Source: JAKFWI01 sp050246435 (GTDB taxonomy: Bacteria; Pseudomonadota; Alphaproteobacteria; Caulobacterales; Aquidulcibacteraceae). Taken from it: a DNA stretch of 36,105 bases. The position numbers and the translations under genes are program-made. Below are positions 8,193 through 15,172 of this stretch, one piece after another. The notes under the pieces are model-generated. The model was not told the origin of the DNA and did no database searches. It saw only the letters and a list, made by a program, of their open reading frames with translations. The stretch lies in contig JBFWWB010000013.1 in assembly GCA_050246435.1 (NCBI GenBank), forward strand, positions 1 to 36,105. The letters are read 5' to 3'. Numbering within the stretch: the first letter of the stretch is position 1; each line of letters opens with the position of its first letter.

Positions 8193-8825
8193 ATGGGCGT
8201 GCATGTCCTCATCGCGGATGATCATGAGTTGTTTAGGCACGGGCTGAAGCTGTTGTTGGAGAGCGCGCTCGCCGCGGAGCATGTCGAAGAGGCCGCTTCG
8301 CTGGACGAAGCTCTGGAGAAGATCGCCGCGGCCGCCGCGCCGCCCGACCTTTTGATTCTCGATCTACGGATGCCCGGCGTCTCTGGCGCGGAGGCGTTCA
8401 GCGCGCTTCGCGATGCGTTTCCGCGAACGCGCGTCGTGGTGATGTCGGCCTCGGAAGATCCCGCCGACATCCTGGGCGCGCTGTCTGGCGGGGTGCATGG
8501 CTATGTGCCGAAATCGCTCCCGACCGCGCAGATCGAGCAGGCGCTGCGCGACGTGCTGAGCGGGCGGATCTATGCGCCGGCGGCGTTGAGCCAGCGCCAG
8601 ACGATGCCGGCGCCGCGCGCCGAGCCCGCGCCCGACGTCGAAGGCCTCACTGGGCGTCAGCGTGACGTGCTGGGCGAATTGATGCGCGGCCTTTCAAGCA
8701 AGGAGATCGCGCGCAATCTCTCCATCGCGGAAGGCACGGTGAAGATCCACTTGGCGGCGATCTACCGCGCCGTGGGGGTGCGCACGCGCGCCGAGGCGAT
8801 CGCCCGGCTCAGCGCGCGCCGATAA
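8193..8825 (+). CDS. LuxR/NarL-family response regulator
   Basis: This 210-residue two-domain regulator has an N-terminal receiver starting VLIADDHELFRHGL, phosphoacceptor D57 in LLILDLRMPG, and a conserved K in YVPKSLP. The C-terminal LuxR helix-turn-helix reads LTGRQRDVLGELMRGLSSKE, then IARNLSIAEGTVKIHLAAIY. The start at 8193 fits the usual receiver N-terminus and has AAGG upstream; ATG at 8163 is an alternative adding ten residues. Its stop overlaps by 17 bp with the end of the convergent hybrid kinase gene, which is probably its original sensor partner. That kinase is damaged here, so the regulator may be orphaned or driven by another kinase in the cluster. Confidence 0.92.
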   Translation: MGVHVLIADDHELFRHGLKLLLESALAAEHVEEAASLDEALEKIAAAAAPPDLLILDLRMPGVSGAEAFSALRDAFPRTRVVVMSASEDPADILGALSGGVHGYVPKSLPTAQIEQALRDVLSGRIYAPAALSQRQTMPAPRAEPAPDVEGLTGRQRDVLGELMRGLSSKEIARNLSIAEGTVKIHLAAIYRAVGVRTRAEAIARLSARR

Positions 8826-10586
8826 GGCTGCGCCGCGCCGCCGTCTGCGCCGCGGTGGCGATCAATTCCTCTTCATGCACCGGTTTCACGAGCCATCGCC
8901 CGTCGGTGGCCTGCAACGCCGTCAGCGTGGCGGCGTCCGTCGCGCCGGTGAGCACGAGCGTGGGGGGAAATTCGTCGCTTCCCCCTTTGGCCTTGGCGAG
9001 GATTTCCGGACCTGCGATGGCCAGTTGGAAGCGCGCGCCGCCGCGCAGCGCCTGATCCAGCGCTTCGACATTTTCGAACACGTGCGCACGGGCGCCGGCG
9101 TCTTCCAGCGCGCGCGCCATGGCGGCGCGCGAAAAGGGATCGTCGTCGGCGATGGCGATGGCGAACCCGCGCACGCTCGCCATGGCGCGCGCGGGTGCGA
9201 CTGCCGCGGGCGGATCGGCGCTGCGCGCCAGCGGCGGGGTGACGACGGTGAACACGGCGCCTCGCGTGGCCCCACCTGATCGAGGCGCACGAATTCATCG
9301 AACAGCATCGCGATTTTTTCTTCGGGAATGCCTTCGCCCTCGTCATGCACCTCGATGCGCAACCGATCGCCTTGACGGCGGCAGCCCATCAACACCCGCC
9401 CGCCGGGGGCGTATTTCAGCGCGTTGGTCAGTAGGTTGCGCAGGATCGAGGCGGTCATGTCGCGGTCGCTGTGCAACACCGCGCTGGTGGGCAGGATTTT
9501 CAGGACGACGCGCGCGCGCTCGGCGTCGTCGTGCAATTCCGCGCGCAGCGCGTTGAAGACATCGTTGAGGCGGAACTCGGTGGGGGCGGGCTTCAGCACG
9601 CCTGATTCGATGCGCGCCAGATCGAGAAGGCCGGTGAACATCTGCGTGAGCGCGCCTGCGGCCTGCTCCATGCGCGTGAGAATGTCGAGCGCCTGCGCGC
9701 CGTCCACCCGGCGTCTCAGCGCCGCCAGATACAACGTGAGCGCATGCAGCGGCTGGCGCATGTCGTGGCTGGCCATCGCCAGGAAGCGCGTCTTGGCGGC
9801 GTCGGCCTCCTCGGCGGCGGCGCGCGCTTGCAACAAGGCGGCGTTGGCGCGATTGAGGTGGCGCACGACGCGCAGCAGCACGCCGGTTTCGCGCACGAAG
9901 AACGCGATCGACACCGCGATCATGGCGACGAACACCGCACTCAGCGAGATGAGCAGGGCGTTGACGCGCTGGCTGGCGCGTTCGATGCGCGCCGCCGCCG
10001 CCAATTGGCGGGTGGCGGTCATCGCGCGCAAATCGGCCACCGCGGCGCCGAGGCGCATCATCCGCCGTCCATCGTCTTCGCGCAGCAAACTGACCACGCG
10101 CCGGCGGGCGGGCGCGTCGAGCCGGCCGATGCTGGAGCGGATCGCGGTCAGCGCTTCGGCGCGGCGCTGCGCGATCGCATCGACCTGCGCCTCAAGCACA
10201 GGGACCGCGGCCGCCAGCGTCTGAAGGCGCGCCATTGCGGCGTCGGCGTTGGGCAGCGAACGCCGGGCGGATTCCAGATAGAAGGGCGTATCCGTTAGCA
10301 GGTAGCCGCGCAGCGACGCTTCCGTCGATACGGTGAGGCGTTGCACCAGCTCCGCCTGGCGGGTGATCTCGCCGTTCTCGGTGGCCAGTGCGCGGGCCTG
10401 GTCGGCCGAGCGCTGCGCGGAGGCGATGCCCAGGAAAAGCGCGCCGACCAGAAGGATCAGCGCGGTGAAGGCGGCGGCGGCGAACCAGTAGGCGCGCTTG
10501 CCACGCGCTTCCGCGATGGCGGCGCCGCGGGGGGGAGCGGCGTTGGGGGAGGCGTCCTGCGCAGGCGCTGCGCCGTCGTCGGACAT
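8809..10586 (-). pseudogene. Hybrid histidine kinase broken by internal deletion/frameshift
   Basis: The N-terminal frame runs from ATG 10586. It encodes TM1 (about residues 33-56), a CHASE3-like periplasmic helix bundle (STEASLRGYLLTDTPFYLES), TM2 (about 210-231), a HisKA box ASHDMRQPLHAL with H274, an N box RNLLTNALKYAP, a G1 box VHDEGEGIP and an F box LFDEFVRLDQ. Right after G439 (about base 9270) the frame is lost. The expected G2 box (GLGLGL) and about 35-40 residues are absent. The next recognisable sequence, GAVFTVVTPP, is in another frame and leads into a C-terminal receiver-like domain ending at 8809. That receiver has IADDD and LVKP motifs but no phosphoacceptor Asp (FQLAIAGPEI). 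In the original frame, translation would continue with unrelated residues to 8922. Either the gene is a real pseudogene or the assembly has an indel. Confidence 0.8.
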
Positions 10587-10642
10587 CGGGGGTCGCCGGG
10601 CTGCGCCCGCCTTTCCCGGCAGGCCTTACGGCTTATACGACC

Positions 10643-11017
10643 TTAGGGGGCAAGCGAGTCCAGCCAGTTTTCGATGGCTTCGGGACGAACCGGCTTGCTC
10701 AGATAGTCGAAACCCGCGGCCTTGGCCTCTACGGCGGCCTTGCCGCGCATCGAGCCCGAGACCACGAGCACCCGCGCTGCGGGATGCTGTGCGATAAGGG
10801 TTAAGGCCGCGGCCACGCCGTCCGGCCCCCGGCCAAGGTTGAAATCGGTGACGACGGCGAAGAGGGGCTTCTGCGCGCCCGCAAGCTTGGCTGCGGCGAC
10901 GGCGGCGTCGGGCGCCGCGAGGGGATCATATCCCCAGTCGGCCAGGAGCAGACCCAGCGCATCGCGCGCGGCGGGGTCGTCCTCCATCAGCATCACGAGC
11001 TTTTTCGCGTCAGCCAT
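10643..11017 (-). CDS. Single-domain response regulator (stand-alone receiver)
   Basis: This 124-residue protein consists only of a receiver domain. It has the acidic pair in LVMLMEDDPAAR, phosphoacceptor Asp in VVTDFNLGRG, the conserved Ser in VLVVSGSM, and Lys-Pro in YLSKPVRPE. There is no output domain. The ATG at 11017 follows GGAAGG; the longer frame upstream has no such site. It is 56 bp upstream of the hybrid kinase in the same direction, so the two probably form an operon. Such receivers usually work in phosphorelays or as phosphate sinks, or contact a partner directly. Confidence 0.88.
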   Translation of the reverse strand: MADAKKLVMLMEDDPAARDALGLLLADWGYDPLAAPDAAVAAAKLAGAQKPLFAVVTDFNLGRGPDGVAAALTLIAQHPAARVLVVSGSMRGKAAVEAKAAGFDYLSKPVRPEAIENWLDSLAP

Positions 11018-11209
11018 TGCGCCTTCCGCCGTAAATGTCCGGCCTCGGCCGTGGCGAGACAACGCGCGCCTTTCGGCTAGGCCGTTTCGGTTAGGGCGGC
11101 GCGCGCCGGCCGGCTTAGCGCGTGATGTGCAATTTCGTCGGTGTACGGATTGAGTTAGAGCTAGGCTGGCGGGGGCGGCTTGTTCTGCTCCCGATGGAGA
11201 AGCGCCAGA

Positions 11210-11602
11210 ATGCGTGTGCTCATCGCCGACGACCACCTCGCCAACCGGCGGCTGCTGGCGCACATCGCCGCCGCCCAGGGCTGGCGCGCAGTCTGCGTGG
11301 AGGATGGCGCCGCGGCCGTGCGGGCGTGCCAATCCGATGAGCCGTTCGATGCGATCCTGCTGGATCGGCGCATGCCCCAGGTCACCGGCGAAGACGCAGC
11401 CCGCGCCATCCGCGCGATGGGCGGCTGGGCGGAGAAAGCGGCGATCGTCGGGGTGACGGCGGATTTCTCCGGCGACATCCGCGAGGCCTGTATCGCTGCA
11501 GGCATGGACGAGTGCCTCGCCAAACCGCTCGATTGCGCGATGCTGGTGAAGGCGGTGCGCCGCTTCGCGCCGATCGCGCCGCTGTCGCGCGCCGTCGCTT
11601 AA
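11210..11602 (+). CDS. Single-domain response regulator
   Basis: This 130-residue stand-alone receiver begins MRVLIADDHLANRRLL. The phosphoacceptor is in ILLDRRMPQVTG, the conserved Thr in VGVTAD, and the Lys-Pro in CLAKPLD. The pattern AADHLANRRLL...GEDAARAIRAM resembles receivers found at the C-terminus of hybrid kinases, here as a free protein. The start at 11210 is supported by GGAGAAG. Its stop codon overlaps by 4 bp with the stop of the convergent histidine kinase at 11599. It is divergent from the other single-domain receiver across 192 bp of non-coding DNA in which I recognised no clear operator. Confidence 0.88.
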   Translation: MRVLIADDHLANRRLLAHIAAAQGWRAVCVEDGAAAVRACQSDEPFDAILLDRRMPQVTGEDAARAIRAMGGWAEKAAIVGVTADFSGDIREACIAAGMDECLAKPLDCAMLVKAVRRFAPIAPLSRAVA

Positions 11603-13047
11603 CCCGCCGGCCAGCGCACGCGCGCGGCGAAGCCGCCCTCAGCGCGATTGGCCAGTTCCAGCGTCGCGCCCTGGCTGGCGGCGATCGCCTTGGCGATGGC
11701 GAGGCCAAGCCCCGCGCCGCCCGTCTCCCGATTGCGCGAGCCTTCAACCCGCACGAAAGCCTCGCTGACGCGCGCCAGCGCCTCGTCGGGCACGCCGGGG
11801 CCGTCGTCCTCTACGCTCAGCACCAGGCCCGTCGCGTCGCGCGTGACGGAAACCTCCGCCGCGCCAGCGAATTTCACCGCATTCTCGATCAGATTCCGGA
11901 TAAGCCTGGCCGTCAGCGAACGCTGGCACTGCACGGGCGCGCGCGGCGACTCGCGGAACGCCACCTCGCCGCCCAGCGCACGGAACTCCTCCACCACCGT
12001 GTCCGCCAATGCGCTCAGATCGAGAAGGCGTTTGGGCTCGGAGGAGCGCCCCAGCCGCGCCAACTCCAGAATGTCCTCCAGGATGCGGCCCATATCGTCG
12101 AGCGTTTCGACGACGCGCTCGCGCTCCGCGGCGGGCTCCATACTTTCCGCGCGGATGCGCAGGGAAGCCAGCGGCGTGCGCAGATCGTGGCCGATGGCCC
12201 CTAGCATCGTGTCCTTTTCCTGCAGCAACGCCGACACGCGCAGCGCCATCGCGTTGAACGCCTCGATTGCGGCGCGCACGTCTGCCGGGCCGCGCGCCGG
12301 CAACGGTGCGAACGTCTCCGCGCCGACGGTTTCAGCGGCCTGCGTCAGGATTCGGAACGGGCGCGAGAGCCGGTGAGCGACGAGCAGCGCCGCGCTGAGC
12401 ACGATGGCGTAGAGGATCGCCGCCGTGGCCGCGAGCCGCCACAGGAAATCACGCGAGGGGCGCGGCATGCGGTAGACGGCGTTCATCCATTGCCCGTCGC
12501 TCAGCCGCACGGAAAACGTATAGGCGTCGAGGCGGAGGCGACGAGGCGAGGCGTCTGCGGCGGCGTCGGGCCCGAGCGGCGGCGGCCCCATGATCATTAC
12601 GTCGGGCGGGCCCTCCGGGTCCCTGCGCGCGCCCGGCCCTCGGTTCGGGCGCACCATCATGAAGCGCATCGGAGGGGCGGCGTTCGCGGCCTCCACGGTC
12701 AGCGGCGTGCCGGCGCGCGAAAGCGCGCGCGCGATGCGCTGCTCCAGCCCGGCGTCGCGCGGGAGCGCGAACCGCGTCACGGCGCTCTGATCGGCGAGGG
12801 CGTAGCGCCGGTCGAACCGGCGCATGGAGGCGAGGCGCGCCTGGCGCGCGGCGGGATCGAGCGCGTCCATCTCCTGGGCCATGTCGGCGAAACGCGCGAT
12901 CGCTGGTCCGACATTCTCCAGCAGGCTGGCGCGCTGGCGCTCGTTCACCAGCAGGAAGAAACCGACGAGCTGTGCGATGGCCAGGGCGGCGGCCATGAGC
13001 AGGGCGGTCTGCCCAAAGGTGCTGGCGGGAAGGAAGCGGCGCTTCAC
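11599..13047 (-). CDS. Membrane sensor histidine kinase (EnvZ-like architecture)
   Basis: This 482-residue kinase has TM1 at about residues 11-34. A periplasmic region of about 170 residues follows, unusually rich in Pro, Arg and Met near GPPDVMIMGPPPLGPD. TM2 is at about 204-226, then a HAMP linker after HRLSRPFRIL. The HisKA box is GAIGHDLRTPLASL with H287. All ATP-binding boxes are present: N RNLIENAVKFAG, G1 VEDDGPGVP, F SEAFVRVEG and G2 GAGLGLAIAKAIA. The start is a GTG at 13047 that overlaps the stop of the upstream regulator in a GTGA junction, with GGAAG upstream. Translation is therefore probably coupled to the OmpR-type partner. The sensor domain is not one I recognise. The EF-hand lipoprotein as the first gene of the operon suggests a divalent cation or envelope signal. 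Confidence 0.93.
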   Translation of the reverse strand: MKRRFLPASTFGQTALLMAAALAIAQLVGFFLLVNERQRASLLENVGPAIARFADMAQEMDALDPAARQARLASMRRFDRRYALADQSAVTRFALPRDAGLEQRIARALSRAGTPLTVEAANAAPPMRFMMVRPNRGPGARRDPEGPPDVMIMGPPPLGPDAAADASPRRLRLDAYTFSVRLSDGQWMNAVYRMPRPSRDFLWRLAATAAILYAIVLSAALLVAHRLSRPFRILTQAAETVGAETFAPLPARGPADVRAAIEAFNAMALRVSALLQEKDTMLGAIGHDLRTPLASLRIRAESMEPAAERERVVETLDDMGRILEDILELARLGRSSEPKRLLDLSALADTVVEEFRALGGEVAFRESPRAPVQCQRSLTARLIRNLIENAVKFAGAAEVSVTRDATGLVLSVEDDGPGVPDEALARVSEAFVRVEGSRNRETGGAGLGLAIAKAIAASQGATLELANRAEGGFAARVRWPAG

Positions 13048-13769
13048 AATTTGCGCACTTCCATCGCGAAGGAATAGCCCCCGCCCCACACCGTCTTGAT
13101 GTAGCGCGGGGCGCGCGCATCCGGCTCGATCTTCTTACGAAGGCGGCTCACCTGATTGTCGATGCTGCGGTCGAACAGCGCCGCATCGCGGCCTTGCGTA
13201 AGATCGAGCAATTGCTCGCGCGTCAGCACGATGCGCGGACGCGTGACCAGGGCGAGCAGAAGATTGTACTCTCCGGAAGAAAGCGGCGTGGCCACGCCAT
13301 CGGCGCCGATCAGCTCACGCTCGCCGGTCTTGAGCACCCAATCGCCAAAGGCGTAGGCTTCCGCATCCGGCGGGCGCTGGCGGTTCGGCAAGGCGCGCGC
13401 GCGGCGAATGATGACCTTCACGCGCGCCAGCAATTCGCGCGGATTGAACGGCTTCACGACGTAATCGTCGGCCCCGATCTCTAGGCCGACGATGCGGTCG
13501 GCGTCTTCGGTCTTCGCGGTGAGCAGGATCACCGGCGCATCGATGGTTTCGCGGATGTGGCGGCAGAGGCTCAAGCCGTCCTCGCCGGGCATCATGATGT
13601 CGAGGATGATGAGATCGAACGCGTGCGCCGCGATCAGCTTGCGCGCCTCGCCGGCGTCGCGCGCCTGCGTGACGCGGCATTCATTGCGCGTGAGATATTG
13701 CGCCAGCGGCTCGCGGATCGCGCGCTCGTCCTCCACGACAAGCAGATGCGGGCCGGCGGCGGCGTTCAC
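13044..13769 (-). CDS. OmpR/PhoB-family response regulator
   Basis: This 241-residue regulator has a receiver domain with the acidic pair in VVEDE, phosphoacceptor D57 in LIILDIMMPGEDG, Thr in ILLTAK and Lys-Pro in YVVKPFNPRELLARV. The C-terminal winged helix contains LSSGEYNLLLALV, LTREQLLDLTQGRDA and DRSIDNQVSRLRKKIE, ending TVWGGGYSFAMEV. It starts with GTG at 13769, overlapping the TGA of the EF-hand lipoprotein gene by 4 bp (GTGA), and itself ends in a GTGA overlap with the kinase gene. It should bind tandem direct repeats. A candidate site is in the divergent promoter upstream of the EF-hand genes. Confidence 0.94.
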   Translation of the reverse strand: MNAAAGPHLLVVEDERAIREPLAQYLTRNECRVTQARDAGEARKLIAAHAFDLIILDIMMPGEDGLSLCRHIRETIDAPVILLTAKTEDADRIVGLEIGADDYVVKPFNPRELLARVKVIIRRARALPNRQRPPDAEAYAFGDWVLKTGERELIGADGVATPLSSGEYNLLLALVTRPRIVLTREQLLDLTQGRDAALFDRSIDNQVSRLRKKIEPDARAPRYIKTVWGGGYSFAMEVRKL

Positions 13770-14290
13770 GGGCCGCGCCGGCGCATCATCGGACGCTCCA
13801 TACCCGCGGGCCCTTCGCCGCCTTGGCGCATCGTGGGCCCAGTGCGGACGAATTCCGCGCGCGTGAGCACGCCGTTCTTGTCCTTGTCGAGCGTGTCGAA
13901 CCGCTTGGCGAGCGCCGCAATGAATTCATCGCGATTGATGCGCCCGTCATAATTGGTGTCGAAGCCGATCGGACCGAAATCGAAATTCTCACCGCCGAGT
14001 TCAGCGGACACCCAATCCTGCAGGTCGATGTGCCCGATGCTGTCCTGGCCCTTGGCGAGCGCCGCCCACGCGGCCGCCACGCCCTGGTCGAACTCGGCGC
14101 GGGTGATCTGGCGATCGCGGTTGGCGTCGAAATCGAGAAACACCAGCGCGTCGGGCGCGATCAGATGGGAGAACGCGGGCGCCCCGCCTGGCGCCATGCC
14201 CGGCGCGGTCGGCGGCGGAGGGCGCTGGCGGCCGGCGCATGCCGAGAGGGCCGCGGCCGCGAGCATCACCATTAGGCCGTGCTTGAACAT
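13766..14290 (-). CDS. EF-hand lipoprotein, first gene of the two-component operon
   Basis: This 174-residue protein begins with a lipoprotein signal (hydrophobic stretch, then lipobox LSAC with Cys at about residue 18) and a Pro-rich linker. Three EF-hand-like loops follow: DFDANRDRQITRAEF, DTNYDGRINRDEF and DKDKNGVLTRAEF. The loops have Asp/Asn at the expected positions and a terminal Glu, so calcium binding is likely. The C-terminal tail is rich in Met, Arg, Gly and Pro. The ATG at 14290 follows AGAGGAAAG; the longer frame to 14458 crosses the promoter region and lacks a ribosome site. It overlaps the regulator gene by GTGA, so the three genes appear cotranscribed and translationally coupled. 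It probably sits in the periplasmic or outer-membrane leaflet and may feed cation status to the kinase; that is inference. Confidence 0.87.
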   Translation of the reverse strand: MFKHGLMVMLAAAALSACAGRQRPPPPTAPGMAPGGAPAFSHLIAPDALVFLDFDANRDRQITRAEFDQGVAAAWAALAKGQDSIGHIDLQDWVSAELGGENFDFGPIGFDTNYDGRINRDEFIAALAKRFDTLDKDKNGVLTRAEFVRTGPTMRQGGEGPAGMERPMMRRRGP

Positions 14291-14341
14291 GAGCTTTCCT
14301 CTTTCCGCGCTGTGTCTGCGATATGTCAGGCTGCGCTGGAT

Positions 14342-14361
14342 TTGTCGCGAGTTGTGACGGA
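14342..14361 (+). promoter_or_regulatory. Candidate OmpR-type operator: tandem TTGT repeats
   Basis: TTGTCGCGAG at 14342-14351 is followed directly by TTGTGACGGA at 14352-14361, a 10-bp-spaced direct repeat as bound by OmpR/PhoB-type regulators. A reverse-oriented copy, GCGACAA, is at 14394-14400 and forms a perfect 7-bp inverted repeat with TTGTCGC at 14342-14348. All lie in the 200-bp gap between the two divergent EF-hand genes, next to an operon encoding an OmpR-type regulator. Autoregulation is the natural inference. Confidence 0.4.
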
Positions 14362-14490
14362 ACGGAGGCGGGCGGGCGCGGGCGCGATAGTTTGCGACAA
14401 AAGAGGACCGCTTCCGGGACAGCCCGGACACTTGCGGCGGCTTTGCTGGCCAGGCCATCGCAGCGGATGGCGATCAAGGTGCCTATCCCA

Positions 14491-15102
14491 ATGAAGAAGT
14501 CCCTCCTCGCCGCCGCGGCGGCCTTCACACTGGCTGCATCCGCCGCCTGGGCGCAGCAGCCCGCGCCGCCTCCTGGCCCACCGCCGATGCGCGGCGAGCG
14601 CATGTTCGACGCCCTCGACGCCAACAAGGACGGCGCGGTCACGCGCGCGGAATTCGACGCCAGCCGCCAGGCGATGTTCAAACGTATGGACGTGAACGGC
14701 GACGGCGTGGTCAACCGCGCCGATTGGCAGGCGCGCCGCGCCGACGGTCCCCCGCCGCCCGGCGAAGGCATGATGCGCGGCGGCCATCGCGGGATGGGTC
14801 CGGGCGGGCCGATGCGCTGCAGCCCGGATGTGAACAAGGACGGCAAGGTCACGCGTGATGAATTCCTCGCCCGTCCTGAGGCCGCGTTCGACAAGCGCGA
14901 CAAGAACAAGGACGGCGTACTGAGCGGCGATGAATTGCCTGGCCGCAAAATGGGCGAAGCCGCCGGCCCCCGCGGCGACAAGGGCATGACGCTGGCCGAT
15001 TTCACCAAGCGCGGCGGCGACATGTTCGCCAAGCTCGACGCCAACAAGGACGGCAAGATCACGAAACAGGAAATGGACGCCGCGCGCGCCCAGCGCTGTT
15101 GA
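14491..15102 (+). CDS. Secreted EF-hand protein with five Ca-binding-type loops
   Basis: This 203-residue protein starts with a classical signal peptide (MKKSLLAAAAAF, cleavage after AWA near residue 20). Five EF-hand-type loops follow: DANKDGAVTRAEF, DVNGDGVVNRADW, DVNKDGKVTRDEF, DKNKDGVLSGDEL and DANKDGKITKQEM. The calcium-ligand positions are well kept in all. A Gly/Met/Pro-rich linker separates loops two and three. A Cys before loop three and a C-terminal Cys could form a disulfide. The ATG at 14491 has AAGGTG upstream. It is divergent from the EF-hand lipoprotein/two-component operon and shares its promoter region, so co-regulation is likely. It ends at a strong terminator. It is probably a periplasmic calcium buffer or sensor. 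Confidence 0.9.
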   Translation: MKKSLLAAAAAFTLAASAAWAQQPAPPPGPPPMRGERMFDALDANKDGAVTRAEFDASRQAMFKRMDVNGDGVVNRADWQARRADGPPPPGEGMMRGGHRGMGPGGPMRCSPDVNKDGKVTRDEFLARPEAAFDKRDKNKDGVLSGDELPGRKMGEAAGPRGDKGMTLADFTKRGGDMFAKLDANKDGKITKQEMDAARAQRC

Positions 15103-15134
15103 TCCCTGGCGCTTCTCTCCCCCAGCGCCTCTTT

Positions 15135-15169
15135 AAGCCGCCGGCCTCCGCCGGCGGCTTTTTCTTTTC
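15135..15169 (+). terminator. Rho-independent terminator after the EF-hand gene
   Basis: A perfect 11-bp stem (AAGCCGCCGGC at 15135-15145, GCCGGCGGCTT at 15150-15160) with a CTCC loop is followed by TTTCTTTT. The T-tract serves the + strand only; the convergent oxidase gene ends 4 bp beyond it. Confidence 0.88.
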
Positions 15170-15172
15170 CCG

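Noticed and set aside
8922..9270. C-terminal tail of the hybrid kinase in its original frame
   Set aside because: After G439 the residues are Pro/Arg/Ser-rich out-of-frame translation; the true domain continues in another frame, so this is not a natural protein end.
14291..14458. N-terminal extension of the EF-hand lipoprotein to 14458
   Set aside because: It has no signal-peptide logic and crosses the shared promoter; ATG 14290 has a good ribosome site and starts the lipoprotein signal.
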